Shown here: positions 47,670 to 56,927 of the stretch, in pieces | Layout: every line of letters begins with the position of its first letter | Numbering within the stretch: position 1 is the stretch's first letter | DNA from: Saprospiraceae bacterium | GTDB taxonomy: Bacteria; Bacteroidota; Bacteroidia; Chitinophagales; Saprospiraceae | Direction of reading: 5' to 3' | Assembly (NCBI GenBank): GCA_016715105.1 | Contig: JADKBO010000006.1 | Location: 328,219 to 392,218, forward strand | Length of the DNA: 64,000 nt | The notes under the pieces: model-generated | The model's database searches: none | What the model was told of the DNA's origin: nothing | What the model saw: the letters and a program-made list of their open reading frames with translations, nothing else | Program-made: the position numbers and the translations under genes

Positions 47670-48049
47670 GAAAAATCATTAGATCCAAAATTTGAAGGTA
47701 TAAATATCGCCATTAAAATACCCAAAAGCAAATATGATCAGACGGTTGCTTTTTACAGAGACATTTAAAACTTGAGGTCGAAGAAAAACCTATAAAAAAT
47801 CCCACCATTTCCAGAACGCATGAGGTGATATTTGGTAATAATGTTTTGTGGTTGGACTGTGTGGACAATTACACACATTCTGAAACTTGGCTACAACTTA
47901 CCGTTCCAAATGTTGAAGAGGCAACTCATTATTTGCATTCAAATGGTGTAGAAACTTGTGATGAATTGGAAGAACTTCCAGATAATATGCATTGGATACA
48001 AGATCCATCAGGTACAGTATTTAATTTACAACAGCGTTTAGAAAAATAA
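47670..48049 (+). pseudogene. VOC/glyoxalase-family remnant with frameshift
   Basis: The stretch GINIAIKIPKSKYDQTVAFYRDI (frame ending near 47768) and LEVEEKPIKNPTISRTHEVIF to the stop at 48049 make up one VOC-fold protein once one frame change near 47768 is allowed. The second frame ends in DPSGTVFNLQQRLEK, the normal end of the fold. No start codon is seen upstream, where the sequence joins the Bro-N remnant. This is a probable recombination scar plus a frameshift. Confidence 0.6.
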
Positions 48050-48088
48050 TTAAAGAACTTATTCAGGTTAATCATAATAAGATTTAAC

Positions 48089-48538
48089 ATGAGTTTGAAA
48101 CAAACTAATAATCTATCAAATCGACTACTTGAAATCGTACAAGCCTTACCGCTCAAATCAGGCAATAGAGTTTTAGAAATTGGATGTGGTCCAGCTGCAA
48201 TGGCAAGAGAAATTTCAAAACGAATTGGCGACGGTCACATTCTGGCCATTGATCGTTCAGACAAAGCCATTCAACAAGCTTTATTAGGATCAAAGACAGA
48301 GATGGAATCAGGAAGACTTTCCATTAGAAAAATATCAATCGAAAACTTTGAATTATTACCTGGTGAGGAACCTTTTGACATTGCGGTTGCAATCAGAGTA
48401 GGTGCTGTAGATGGCAGACATCCAGAAATTGAAAAACAATCACTATATTGTATTTCAAAAGCTTTGAAAAAAAATGGCAAACTATTTATTGATGGAGGAA
48501 ATCCAATCAAAGAAATAAAATTGGAATTAGAGATTTAA
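48089..48538 (+). CDS. Class I SAM-dependent methyltransferase
   Basis: The 149-residue protein has motif I VLEIGCGPAAMARE near residue 33 and ILAIDRSDKAIQ, with later AVAIRVGAVDGRHPE. It is somewhat shorter than most methyltransferases but seems complete to the last strand (KLFIDGGNPIKEIKLELE). The substrate is unknown. It lies 40 bases after the VOC remnant and has its own ATG at 48089. Confidence 0.75.
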   Translation: MSLKQTNNLSNRLLEIVQALPLKSGNRVLEIGCGPAAMAREISKRIGDGHILAIDRSDKAIQQALLGSKTEMESGRLSIRKISIENFELLPGEEPFDIAVAIRVGAVDGRHPEIEKQSLYCISKALKKNGKLFIDGGNPIKEIKLELEI

Positions 48539-48629
48539 TGCGCGTTAGTATTGAAATTTCGACACTAATTTGTAAAGCAAAAAACTCTAGGAATAATAGA
48601 TTAATTTTACTTTTATTCAAAATTGGCTC

Positions 48630-49028
48630 ATGCAAATAACTGCAGGAATTATAACATGCATATTTAGTCTTGTATTAATTGCTTTACTGTTTGTTGTATT
48701 GACGAAGAAAGAATTGGCCATATCCTTTTTAACTTCATTTGCTAGCACAGCAAAAGCTCATTACTTAGAGCAATCTATTAGACTTATTGCAGGTGCAAGC
48801 ATCTTAATTTATTCTGAAAACATGTTGTTTTCAAAGATATTTAACCTATTTGGTTGGATATTTATGACAACTTCTGTAATATTAATGCTCACTCCTTGGA
48901 AATGGCATCAATCTTTTGGTAAGGTGGCCATGCCCCTTGTAATAAAAAACTTAATCCTATATGCAATTGCTGCGGCTGTATTGGGGATGATTATTTTATA
49001 CTGCGTAATAGCACCTTTAAAACTTTGA
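48630..49028 (+). CDS. Small four-helix membrane protein of unknown function
   Basis: The 132-residue protein has four predicted membrane helices: TAGIITCIFSLVLIALLFVV, SIRLIAGASILIYS, NLFGWIFMTTSVILML and NLILYAIAAAVLGMIILYCV. A conserved-looking WKWHQSFG segment lies between helices 3 and 4. I do not recognise a named family with confidence. It is convergent with the ABC transporter genes on the minus strand. Confidence 0.6.
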   Translation: MQITAGIITCIFSLVLIALLFVVLTKKELAISFLTSFASTAKAHYLEQSIRLIAGASILIYSENMLFSKIFNLFGWIFMTTSVILMLTPWKWHQSFGKVAMPLVIKNLILYAIAAAVLGMIILYCVIAPLKL

Positions 49029-49053
49029 GAAATATACTTAGAATCAAATTTTC

Positions 49054-49731
49054 TTAAACCTTTACCCTATCCAAAACATTACCAATCACAAATGATTTCA
49101 TTTCTTGTTCCAAACCAGCAAATTGTGATGGCTCGAAAATACCAGATATTTCACCATCATTCAGCAATATAATTTGATCACAAATATCACTCAGTGTGGA
49201 AAAAATGTGAGAAGAAATCACAATTGTTTTGCCATGATTTTTGAGTTTGGTGATGATGGCCGAAATAATCATGTTACTATGAATATCAACTCCATTAAAA
49301 GGTTCGTCGAGTAAAAACAAATCATTACGTTGACATAAAATACCTTGCAATGCCAATTTCTTTTTCATACCCGTAGAGTAGTTTTCTGCGAATTCATTCA
49401 GAGGCAAGTCAAAGATATTGCCTTCCTCAAATCCTTCTTCTTGAATGCCCCTTGCAATGGACACCAACTTCAAATATTCCCAACCTGTGATTCTAGACAT
49501 AAAATCAGGATTGGTCTGTAAAAACCCCAATTTATCTTTGAGGTTTGGGTGATCAGAAACGATGTTTCCTCCAAACTTCTCAAGCCCAGAAAGACATCTG
49601 AAAAAGGTCGTTTTACCAGCACCGTTTTGCCCAATTAGCCCATAAACTTTGCCTGCTTCCAAATCCAAATTTATTCCGTTCAGGACTTGCTTTTGACCAT
49701 ATGATTTGGTAAGTTTTTGAATGGAAATCAT
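49054..49731 (-). CDS. ABC transporter ATP-binding protein
   Basis: The 225-residue ATPase has Walker A GQNGAGKTTFF near residue 34, a signature region NYSTGMKKKLAL and Walker B FLLDEPFNGVD. The signature has STGM in place of SGGQ, which is common in the ABC-2 type export ATPases (NatA/CcmA group). Its ATG overlaps the permease stop by 4 bases, so the two form one transporter. Cargo unknown. Confidence 0.88.
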   Translation of the reverse strand: MISIQKLTKSYGQKQVLNGINLDLEAGKVYGLIGQNGAGKTTFFRCLSGLEKFGGNIVSDHPNLKDKLGFLQTNPDFMSRITGWEYLKLVSIARGIQEEGFEEGNIFDLPLNEFAENYSTGMKKKLALQGILCQRNDLFLLDEPFNGVDIHSNMIISAIITKLKNHGKTIVISSHIFSTLSDICDQIILLNDGEISGIFEPSQFAGLEQEMKSFVIGNVLDRVKV

Positions 49732-50645
49732 GTGAGATAATTATGGAGTTTCTTAATGGATTTTGTATAAAAAAGATAAATCGTTACCAATATCATAGGT
49801 GGAAAAGTAATACTCATACTGAATAAAATGCCTTGTGGTACATTCATTTCATTGGGAAAAGCGGCATATTTTCCAAGCACAACTGCTGCCAAAAAAATAT
49901 ATCCGATCAATAAAGCACCCAAAATAATGAACACATTTTCGAAAAAAAACAACATTAATATAAACGCAAAAGCAATAGTCAACATAGATATACACATCAT
50001 TGCCGTTTTCAATTTATGTTGCAAAAATGCTTTGGGATTTCTTGAAAACATCCAGACAAATACTTCCCTTTCCGGTTGGAGATAACACGACATTCCAAAC
50101 AAATAAATTATGGCAAAGGAAAATATACCAAGGTTGAAATTATGAACGGAAATAGATTTAAAAAGTAAAAATAAAGCAATCAAGATCATCCAAAAATTCT
50201 TCCTAAATCCGACAATGAATTCATATGGAAATCGCTTGAATGGTGTTGGAATTACAAAAGAAGTAGAGCTTCCTACTGTGAAAATGGACATTAAAATAAA
50301 TATGGGAAGAAGCAGCATTGATGCCAAAAATTCCTGTTTAATAATCATAAAAATGATAAAAGGAATTCCAATTAAAGCATTTTCAATCAACCTAATCTTG
50401 TTATAAATACGCTGATTAAACATTAATTTCAGTTGCTCATTCCTGATTTTCTCATTATTTGTAAACCAAATTGAAACCAGCAAAGCACTATAGATCCAGA
50501 TTGCATATGTTGTTTTATAAAAAAGAAATATAGATAAGGCCCCAAAAGTTAAGACCATTAAAGCAATTCCTACAAATGGATGAATTCCCCAGGCATGGAG
50601 TTTTCTTAAAAAACGTTGGTATTGTAGCCAGAAATAAAATTTCAT
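49728..50645 (-). CDS. ABC transporter membrane protein
   Basis: The 305-residue protein has about seven to eight membrane helices (for example IALMVLTFGALSIFLFY, NALIGIPFIIFMII, IALFLLFKSISVH and a C-terminal ITFPPMILVTIYLFY). It has no recognisable soluble domain. It is translated just before the ATPase with a 4-base overlap and should be its membrane partner. It is likely an ABC-2-like exporter permease of a form common in Bacteroidota. Substrate unknown. Confidence 0.75.
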   Translation of the reverse strand: MKFYFWLQYQRFLRKLHAWGIHPFVGIALMVLTFGALSIFLFYKTTYAIWIYSALLVSIWFTNNEKIRNEQLKLMFNQRIYNKIRLIENALIGIPFIIFMIIKQEFLASMLLLPIFILMSIFTVGSSTSFVIPTPFKRFPYEFIVGFRKNFWMILIALFLLFKSISVHNFNLGIFSFAIIYLFGMSCYLQPEREVFVWMFSRNPKAFLQHKLKTAMMCISMLTIAFAFILMLFFFENVFIILGALLIGYIFLAAVVLGKYAAFPNEMNVPQGILFSMSITFPPMILVTIYLFYTKSIKKLHNYLT

Positions 50646-50938
50646 ATTTACATGAAAATTACACTCATCATTAAATTAATGAATTCGTAAGAATAAGGGG
50701 AATTCCTCAAAAACACTGTTTTATTATATTAATGTGGATCTTTAAGGGATCAATCCTTCAGAGCTGCGGTTTAAGTGTTTATAAAAGATTGCTGGCACAG
50801 CCAATTGAACACAGAGGACTTCTCGGTTTCCTTCATTTGTTGGGCTCGAAGCGCTTACCAAAAATTGACCGCTGAAAACTGATTACTGAAAGCTGAAAAC
50901 TGATTACTGAAAGCTGAAAACTGAAAGCTGACAGCCGA
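50646..50938. repeat. Gap with short tandem repeats before the fur gene end
   Basis: The last part (50868-50938) is built of near-identical copies of CTGAAAACTGATTACTGAAAG-like text and shorter CTGAAAGCTGA blocks, a low-complexity tandem repeat. The rest shows no gene. Its position is after the 3' ends of fur (minus strand) and before the ABC genes. Confidence 0.6.
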
Positions 50939-51418
50939 TTAAGATTTTCTAGTCTCGCAATACGTCTTCTGGCATTTGCCATACAAATTGAGCGAATGAT
51001 GCCTCACATCAAATTCCAAAATATCGCCCATCATGTTTTTTATTTGTTGAATGCGCGGATCACAAAACTCCAAAACGTTGCCACAATCGATACAGATCAT
51101 ATGGTCGTGTTGTTTGAATCCGTATGACTTTTCATATTGAGCCAGGTTTTTACCAAATTGATGTTTTACAACCAGGTCACAACTGACTAGAAGTTCCAAA
51201 GTATTGTAAACAGTTGCCCTTGAAACACGGTAATTTTGGTTTTTCATATGAATATAAAGGGCCTCAGCGTCGAAGTGATCCGTCCTGCTGTAGATTTCCT
51301 CCAGGATGGCATAGCGTTCAGGCGTCTTCCTCAAAGCATTTTTCTCCAAGTGTAATGAAAAAATACTCTTTACCTCTTCAATGAGTTGCTCAAGCTTTTC
51401 TGGTGTCGTTACTTTCAT
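50939..51418 (-). CDS. fur: Fur-family metal-responsive transcriptional regulator
   Basis: The 159-residue regulator has an N-terminal winged helix (RKTPERYAILEEIYSRTDHFDAEALYIHM, then YRVSRATVYNTLELL) and a C-terminal dimer and metal domain: HDHMICIDCGNVLEF with the first Cys pair and RHHSLNLYGKCQKTYC with the second. It is likely a Fur, with iron-dependent repression, though Zur or PerR cannot be excluded by motif alone. The start overlaps the rel stop by 29 bases, so the two genes are coupled. Confidence 0.88.
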   Translation of the reverse strand: MKVTTPEKLEQLIEEVKSIFSLHLEKNALRKTPERYAILEEIYSRTDHFDAEALYIHMKNQNYRVSRATVYNTLELLVSCDLVVKHQFGKNLAQYEKSYGFKQHDHMICIDCGNVLEFCDPRIQQIKNMMGDILEFDVRHHSLNLYGKCQKTYCETRKS

Positions 51419-53642
51419 CCGTCTTTAATGTTTTTTCAATCCTTACAACACTCATTACGCCTTCTAGTTTCTGTATGGCTTTTAATGCAAGATTGAGTTG
51501 ATCTTTATTATTGACAAAGGTAGATACTTTTCCTTCATAATAACCCTGATTTCCCTCAATAGAAAGCGCACGGATATTTAAACCCAAATTATTGGATATT
51601 TCATTGGTCAACATCTGTATCACCCCTACCCCACTATCGACACCTGTAATCAATAATTCAGTATTGAAGCTACCTCTTGGGTCGTCTTCCCACTCGGTTT
51701 TCAATACCCTATAACCATAATTTGCCAACAATCTGGAAGCATTAGGACAATTGAATCGATGGATTTTCAATTCTTGGGTAGCCGTAAGATATCCAAAAAT
51801 GGGATCACCCTGCACTGGGCTACAACAATTAGCAAATTTAAATTCGTAGGTATCTCCAGGTTCACCATTGACAATGATCTTGGATTTATTTTCCAGTTTC
51901 TTCGTAGGTTTTTTTACAACCTTTTCTTTTTCTGGTTCATCTTCTACTTCATCAGCTTTTTTTACAGCCAAATGCCCAGCCTCGATGACAAACTTTTTGA
52001 AATCAAGATTGAATTCTTCTTTGTATAACCCAAAATAAAACTCTACCCGAGAGTGATATCCAAAATGCCTCACCAAAAAATCTATATTGTCCTCAAAACC
52101 AATGCGGAGGTTTTTGAGTTTTCGTTCTACTTGTTCTTTGCCGTATTCTGCAAGAGCTTTCATTTCTTCCTTAACAGTAGACCTGATTTTAGCCCTGGCC
52201 TTACCTGTAACAACCAACTTTAACCATTCCTGATTGGGCCTTTGGTTTTTACTCGTGACTACAGTGACTTGGTCGCCGCTTTCAAGTTTGTAACCCATCG
52301 GGACCAACTTATTGTTAACCTTGATGGCGGTTGCTCTAGATCCTACATCTGTATGAATTTCAAAAGCAAAGTCGAGGGCGGTTGCTCCTTTGGGTAAAAC
52401 CTTCATTTCACCTTTAGGGGTAAAAACATAAACTTCTTCGTTGAATAAATTGGTCTTGAAATCACTAAGAAATTCCAGAGCATTTGTATCGTTGTCTTCG
52501 AGTAAACCCCTGATGTTGTCCAGCCAAGCATCAAAAACATTGTTTTGAGATTTTACTCCCTTGTACTTCCAGTGAGCTGCAAAACCTCTTTCTGCGATTT
52601 CGTCCATCCGCTCAGATCTAATCTGAACCTCTACGAATTTCCCATTTGGACCAATTACCGTGGTATGCAAAGACTCATAACCATTGCTTTTGGGAGTGGT
52701 GACCCAATCCTTCAATCGCTCTGGGATAGGATTATAAACATCGGTGATGATGGAATAAATAGCCCAGCAAATTTGTTTCTCTTTGCCAACTGGAATATCT
52801 GCAACAATTCGCACGGCGAAAATGTCGTAGATCTCATCAAAAGGCACTTCTTTGGATTTGAGTTTGTTGTAAATGGAAGAAATAGCTTTGCTGCGGCCAG
52901 TTATTTTATACTCAATGCCTTCTTCGCTCAATCTATCCTTGACAGGCTCAATAAAATCTTTAATATAATTTGTTCGCTCAGTTAAGGTGTTTTCGAGTTT
53001 TGCTTCTATTTCCTTATAAATTTCTGGCTCTGTGATTTTCAGGCAAATATCCTGAAGCTCTGTTTTTATCTTGTACAATCCCAATCGATGCGCCAACGGA
53101 ATATAAATGAAATCTGTTTCCGCAGCAATTTTTAGTTGCTTGTGGATAGGCATTGAGTCAATGGTTCGCATATTGTGCAAACGGTCTGCCAGTTTGATCA
53201 AAACCACTCGTACATCGTCTACCAAAGTACTGAGCACTTTTTTGAAATTTTCTGCTTGAGCTGACTCAACGTTGTAAAGACCATCCAATTTAGTAAGACC
53301 ATCTACAATTTTTCCAACCTTTGGGCCAAATCGACTATAGATTTCAGGAAGAGTGATGTCTGTATCCTCAACCACGTCGTGAAGCAATGCACACATGATA
53401 GCGGTAGGGCCAAGGCCAATTTCTTCCAAACAAATTCTGGCCACCTCAATGGGATGGTAAATGTATGGTTCACCACTTTTACGGCGTTGTCGTTTGTGTG
53501 CCTCAAGCGCAATTTCAAATGCAGCCTGCACATTGATGTCGTCCTCCAATGACATATTGGGCTGCATCACGTCGATGACTTTTCGAAATACCTGATGTAT
53601 TTCCTGCCTCTCTATATCTGTTATTTCTTGTCCTTGCGGCAT
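51390..53642 (-). CDS. relA: Bifunctional (p)ppGpp synthetase/hydrolase Rel/SpoT
   Basis: The 750-residue enzyme makes and breaks the stringent response signal. It has the HD hydrolase domain (YIYHPIEVA near residue 60, HDVVEDTD near 87), the synthetase domain (SNGYESLHTTV near 320, RSERMDEIAERGFAAHWKYK), the TGS domain (VYVFTPKGEMKVLPKGATALDF) and C-terminal zinc/helical and ACT domains (GVDSGVGVIQMLTNE). Both hydrolase and synthetase motifs look intact. The gene begins with ATG at 53642 and overlaps fur at its end. Confidence 0.95.
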   Translation of the reverse strand: MPQGQEITDIERQEIHQVFRKVIDVMQPNMSLEDDINVQAAFEIALEAHKRQRRKSGEPYIYHPIEVARICLEEIGLGPTAIMCALLHDVVEDTDITLPEIYSRFGPKVGKIVDGLTKLDGLYNVESAQAENFKKVLSTLVDDVRVVLIKLADRLHNMRTIDSMPIHKQLKIAAETDFIYIPLAHRLGLYKIKTELQDICLKITEPEIYKEIEAKLENTLTERTNYIKDFIEPVKDRLSEEGIEYKITGRSKAISSIYNKLKSKEVPFDEIYDIFAVRIVADIPVGKEKQICWAIYSIITDVYNPIPERLKDWVTTPKSNGYESLHTTVIGPNGKFVEVQIRSERMDEIAERGFAAHWKYKGVKSQNNVFDAWLDNIRGLLEDNDTNALEFLSDFKTNLFNEEVYVFTPKGEMKVLPKGATALDFAFEIHTDVGSRATAIKVNNKLVPMGYKLESGDQVTVVTSKNQRPNQEWLKLVVTGKARAKIRSTVKEEMKALAEYGKEQVERKLKNLRIGFEDNIDFLVRHFGYHSRVEFYFGLYKEEFNLDFKKFVIEAGHLAVKKADEVEDEPEKEKVVKKPTKKLENKSKIIVNGEPGDTYEFKFANCCSPVQGDPIFGYLTATQELKIHRFNCPNASRLLANYGYRVLKTEWEDDPRGSFNTELLITGVDSGVGVIQMLTNEISNNLGLNIRALSIEGNQGYYEGKVSTFVNNKDQLNLALKAIQKLEGVMSVVRIEKTLKTDESNDTRKA

Positions 53643-54008
53643 ATATTCCTTGCTAAGTGATACAAATATAAATCAAAAATTCACCAAATTAGTTTCTTGA
53701 CTTTATAAACATTCTGTAATTAATGGCAAATGGCATCAATTGAGACACCATATACATCTCAAAAATGCCCTTGACAAAATTTAAATAAAGTTCAGTTTGG
53801 TTTTACGTAGTTGCTATTTGATTGAACAAAGCTTTAACAACGACTATCTATTCTAAACGTGTCATAATCTAAAAGTGTGAACCTCACACCTATATAATGT
53901 GACTTAAAATTATAATCTTTTTCAAACAACCCATTTACAACACAAAAAATTCTGATTACATTTTGACAATAGAAAAATTGCAATATCTTTGCCCCACTTT
54001 TTGAAATT
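53643..54008 (+). promoter_or_regulatory. Intergenic region with tRNA promoter
   Basis: The region has no gene. Near its end TTTG (53962-53965) and TATCTTTG (53984-53991) are an 18-base-spaced match to the Bacteroidota sigma-70 promoter, putting the start of transcription a few bases before the tRNA at 54009. A divergent promoter for rel must also lie here, but I cannot place it. Confidence 0.6.
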
Positions 54009-54090
54009 GCAGGCGTGATGGAATTGGTAGACATGCTAGACTTAGGATCTAGTGCCGCGAGGTGTGAGAGTTCGAGTCTCTCCGCCTGCA
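54009..54090 (+). tRNA. tRNA-Leu (anticodon TAG)
   Basis: The 82-base sequence folds as a class II tRNA: acceptor arm GCAGGCG/CGCCTGC, anticodon stem CTAGA/TCTAG with loop CTTAGGA (anticodon TAG), a long variable arm typical of leucine and T arm GAGAGTTCGAGTCTCTC. The discriminator base is A. The CCA end is not encoded. The gene is followed by an intrinsic terminator. Confidence 0.95.
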
Positions 54091-54103
54091 CTAAGTAGGA
54101 AGC

Positions 54104-54136
54104 AAAAAAGGCTGAGCATATGCTCGGCCTTTTTTG
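54104..54136 (+). terminator. Intrinsic terminator after tRNA-Leu
   Basis: The stem GGCTGAGCA / TGCTCGGCC (one T-G wobble) with a short TA loop is followed by seven T and preceded by six A, so it can work on both strands. It begins 14 bases after the tRNA. Confidence 0.88.
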
Positions 54137-54199
54137 TTTGGTTTAGAAAGAAGGGGAATGCTTTTTCTTTATTGGAGGTCTTATTTTATTTTCCTCTTG

Positions 54200-54500
54200 A
54201 GAAACCATGGCATGCCATGGATCAACAAACTCCACACCATTCACCATTTACTATTCATTTGTGCCAAATGGAAAGGGGCAAGCCCTTTCCTTACAGGGGG
54301 TTCCATTTTACATTGCCAATAAAAGTCATGGCATGCCATGACGCAACAAACTCCACACCATTCACTATTTACTATTCATTTGTGCCAAATGGAAAGGGGC
54401 AAGCCCTTTCCTTACAGGGGGTTCCATTTTACATTCCACATAAAAGTCATGGCATGCCATGACGCAACAAACTCCACACCATTCACTATTTACTATTCAC
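54200..54500. repeat. Tandem 121-base repeat with two palindromes per unit
   Basis: CATGGCATGCCATG (a perfect palindrome, 16 bases in the first copy) occurs at 54206, 54327 and 54448, 121 bases apart. Each full unit also carries a hairpin with stem GGAAAGGG/CCCTTTCC (54270-54290 and 54391-54411). Two units are complete and the third is partial, breaking into short ATTCACTATTTAC-like repeats to 54560. Apparent reading frames across the array are by-products of the repeats. Confidence 0.88.
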
Positions 54501-54569
54501 TTTTTCACATCTTACATTTCACATCTCACACCATTCACTATTTACCATTTACTATTCACCCTAATTTAT

Positions 54570-54577
54570 TATCTTTG
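54570..54577 (+). promoter_or_regulatory. Putative -7 box upstream of tig
   Basis: TATCTTTG matches the Bacteroidota -7 consensus. No clear TTTG -33 element is found in the short-repeat DNA upstream. It lies 148 bases before the tig start. Confidence 0.4.
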
Positions 54578-54724
54578 CAGTCATTTTTGAAAAAAAGCAC
54601 CTGGTTTTCTTCATAACAATCTGATTTTGAAAGAAATAACTTAAAAATTAGACCAAAATAAAGGAAATTTTCAAAAGATATAAAACAAGGTCAATTTATA
54701 AATTCGCATAAAAATTAGCAAGAC

Positions 54725-56110
54725 ATGATAATAGACAGATCAGAAATCGGAGAAATGATCAGCAAATTTACCGTTACTTTAGAACCATCTGATTATAGAG
54801 AGGCTTTCAAAGCTAACATTAATAAAATGAAAGGTAAAGCCAATTTAAAGGGCTTCCGCGCAGGAAAAACTCCTGACCACGTCATTTTGAAAATGTACGG
54901 AGAAAATGTATTGGCTGAGGTTCTTGATCGAATGTTTTCTGAAAAACTATTTAGCTACTTAGCTGAAAACAAAATTCCTTTCATTTGTCAGCCATTGCCT
55001 GCACAAGAGAGTGAGCACATTGCTCTCAAACCAAGTGATAAGGAGGCTTCCTACACATACGCTTACGAAGTAGGAACTAGAAATGAACTTGAAATACAAG
55101 GTATCAATCCTGAAGATAGTTATACGTACTATGAAATAAGCGCCAATGAGAATGCTGTTGATGACCGCATTGCAGAATTGGAAAATGCATATGGTGCAAT
55201 GGAAGTTGTAGAGTCACCTATCGAGGCAAATGACAAAATCAATGTTTCAGCAATCGAACTAGATGAAAACAATGCACCAAAAAAAGATGGCTGGCAAAGT
55301 GCTTTTGAACTGCCTATTTTCAGTATCAAAGAAGAACACCAAGCAGATTTTATTGGCAAGGCAAAAGGAGACAAAATCGTTGTCAATCTATTTGAACTTA
55401 CTTTTAGAGATTCCAACACAGTGAGAAAAGACTTTTTGGAAGTTGATGAGGATGACACAAGAGAGATCGGCCAAGTATTTGAATTGACGGTTGAAGAAGT
55501 TTTGAGAAAAGTACCAGCAAAGTTGGATGATGACAAAATCAAAGACTTATTTGGTCAGAACGGAATTGAGACCATGGAGCAACTCAGAGACGTTTTAACC
55601 AAAAATGCAAGTGGTGAAATGGAGCAAAAGTCGGTAGGAAAACTATTTGACGATATCTATACGCGCATTACAGAAGAAACAAAATTGGTTTATTCTGACA
55701 CTTTTGTAAAACGTTGGTTGCGCGAATCTGAAAATTTGGCAGACGATAAGATAGAAGAAATGTTCGAAGGATTCAAAAAAGACCTTAAATTGTCGATTAT
55801 CCAGAACGAATTGCAGGAAAGGTTTAATGTGAAGGTGACAAAACAGGAACTGGATCAATATTTGATGAGTAAGGCCGACAGCTTCATGCAGCAATTTGGC
55901 TTTTTTGATCAAGGGATCTTTGATAAAGTGCTCAAAAGAATGAAAGATGATCAAAACGAGGTTTACAAAGCCTCCAACATCATTTTGAGCAATAAAATTT
56001 TCAGCGAAGTGGAACAAATAATAACTAAAGTGCCACAACAAATAAGCCTCCAAGCGTTTGAAGAAATGACAGCTCCACAACAAGTTGCAGAAGAAGTTGT
56101 TTCTGAATAG
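54725..56110 (+). CDS. tig: Trigger factor
   Basis: The ribosome-associated chaperone of 461 residues has an N-terminal ribosome-binding domain with the signature GFRAGKTPDHVILKMYG near residue 46 (usually GFRxGKxP), a middle domain less like the usual peptidyl-prolyl isomerase, and a long helical C-terminal domain. Bacteroidota trigger factors often lack a classic FKBP domain, and this one fits. It starts at the ATG at 54725. The tig-clpP-clpX order is the classic arrangement and links folding with degradation. Confidence 0.9.
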   Translation: MIIDRSEIGEMISKFTVTLEPSDYREAFKANINKMKGKANLKGFRAGKTPDHVILKMYGENVLAEVLDRMFSEKLFSYLAENKIPFICQPLPAQESEHIALKPSDKEASYTYAYEVGTRNELEIQGINPEDSYTYYEISANENAVDDRIAELENAYGAMEVVESPIEANDKINVSAIELDENNAPKKDGWQSAFELPIFSIKEEHQADFIGKAKGDKIVVNLFELTFRDSNTVRKDFLEVDEDDTREIGQVFELTVEEVLRKVPAKLDDDKIKDLFGQNGIETMEQLRDVLTKNASGEMEQKSVGKLFDDIYTRITEETKLVYSDTFVKRWLRESENLADDKIEEMFEGFKKDLKLSIIQNELQERFNVKVTKQELDQYLMSKADSFMQQFGFFDQGIFDKVLKRMKDDQNEVYKASNIILSNKIFSEVEQIITKVPQQISLQAFEEMTAPQQVAEEVVSE

Positions 56111-56135
56111 CTTATTTAATCAAAAAGTGAATACT

Positions 56136-56834
56136 ATGTTTCCAAAAGATGAATTTAAAAAGTACGCTACCAAGCATCATGGCTTGAGTACGATGCACCT
56201 TGAGAAATACATGGAAACAACTGCACCAAACATTCATGCCTTTACCCCTCAGGTCATCGAGGAGAGAAGTCTCAATGTTGTAGGTATGGATGTTTTTTCC
56301 AGGTTGATGATGGATAGAATCATCTTCATGGGTGTACCTGTCAATGACTATGTAGCCAATGTCATTCAGGCTCAATTGCTTTTTTTGGAGTCTACTGATC
56401 CAAAAAGAGACATCCAAATGTTTATCAATAGCCCGGGAGGGAGTGTGATAGATGGTATGGGTATCTACGATACTATGCAATATGTTTCTCCAGATGTAGG
56501 AACCATTTGTACCGGTATGGCCGCGTCTATGGGAGCGGTTTTGCTTTCGGCGGGTAAAAAGGGAAAAAGAACTTGTTTACAACATTCTAGGGTAATGATT
56601 CACCAACCTTCTGGGGGAATGCAGGGACAATTTACTGATATGGAAATCAGCTATAAGTTGATCAAACAATTGAGACAAGAATTGTATGACATCATGGCTC
56701 ACCATACTGGTAAAACATTTGAAGAAATCGAAAAAGATTCTGATAGGGACAATTGGATGACTGCATATGATGCAAAAGCATATGGTCTTGTAGACGAGGT
56801 TCTGGATCGACAAAATCAAAGAAAAAAAGATTAA
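56136..56834 (+). CDS. clpP: ATP-dependent Clp protease proteolytic subunit
   Basis: The 232-residue protein has the catalytic Ser in GMAASMGAVLL near residue 131, His in VMIHQP near 156 and the Asp later near 200. It also has the MFINSPGGSV strand. I choose the ATG at 56136 (MFPKDEFKKYATKHHG), 25 bases after tig, over an upstream ATG at 56085 that overlaps tig. The N-terminal extension relative to E. coli ClpP is normal for Bacteroidota. It forms the 14-mer with ClpX encoded next. Confidence 0.93.
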   Translation: MFPKDEFKKYATKHHGLSTMHLEKYMETTAPNIHAFTPQVIEERSLNVVGMDVFSRLMMDRIIFMGVPVNDYVANVIQAQLLFLESTDPKRDIQMFINSPGGSVIDGMGIYDTMQYVSPDVGTICTGMAASMGAVLLSAGKKGKRTCLQHSRVMIHQPSGGMQGQFTDMEISYKLIKQLRQELYDIMAHHTGKTFEEIEKDSDRDNWMTAYDAKAYGLVDEVLDRQNQRKKD

Positions 56835-56844
56835 TAAAATCTAA

Positions 56845-56886
56845 ATGGGGGTGGAAAAATTAACTTTTTTACATCCCCATCGTTTT
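56845..56886 (+). terminator. Possible weak terminator after clpP
   Basis: The segment ATGGGGGTG and CATCCCCAT can pair around an A/T-rich loop and is followed by CGTTTTT. It may attenuate transcription between clpP and clpX. Confidence 0.45.
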
Positions 56887-56927
56887 TATAGGAAGTTTTA
56901 AATTATTTTTGAACCAAAATCTGAGCA

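Noticed and set aside
54052..54616. Overlapping short open frames between tRNA-Leu and tig
   Set aside because: They are made of the 121-base repeats translated in different frames and have no start signals or family likeness.
56085..56135. Upstream ATG of clpP overlapping tig
   Set aside because: The extra 17 residues do not match ClpP N-termini; ATG at 56136 is a better start.
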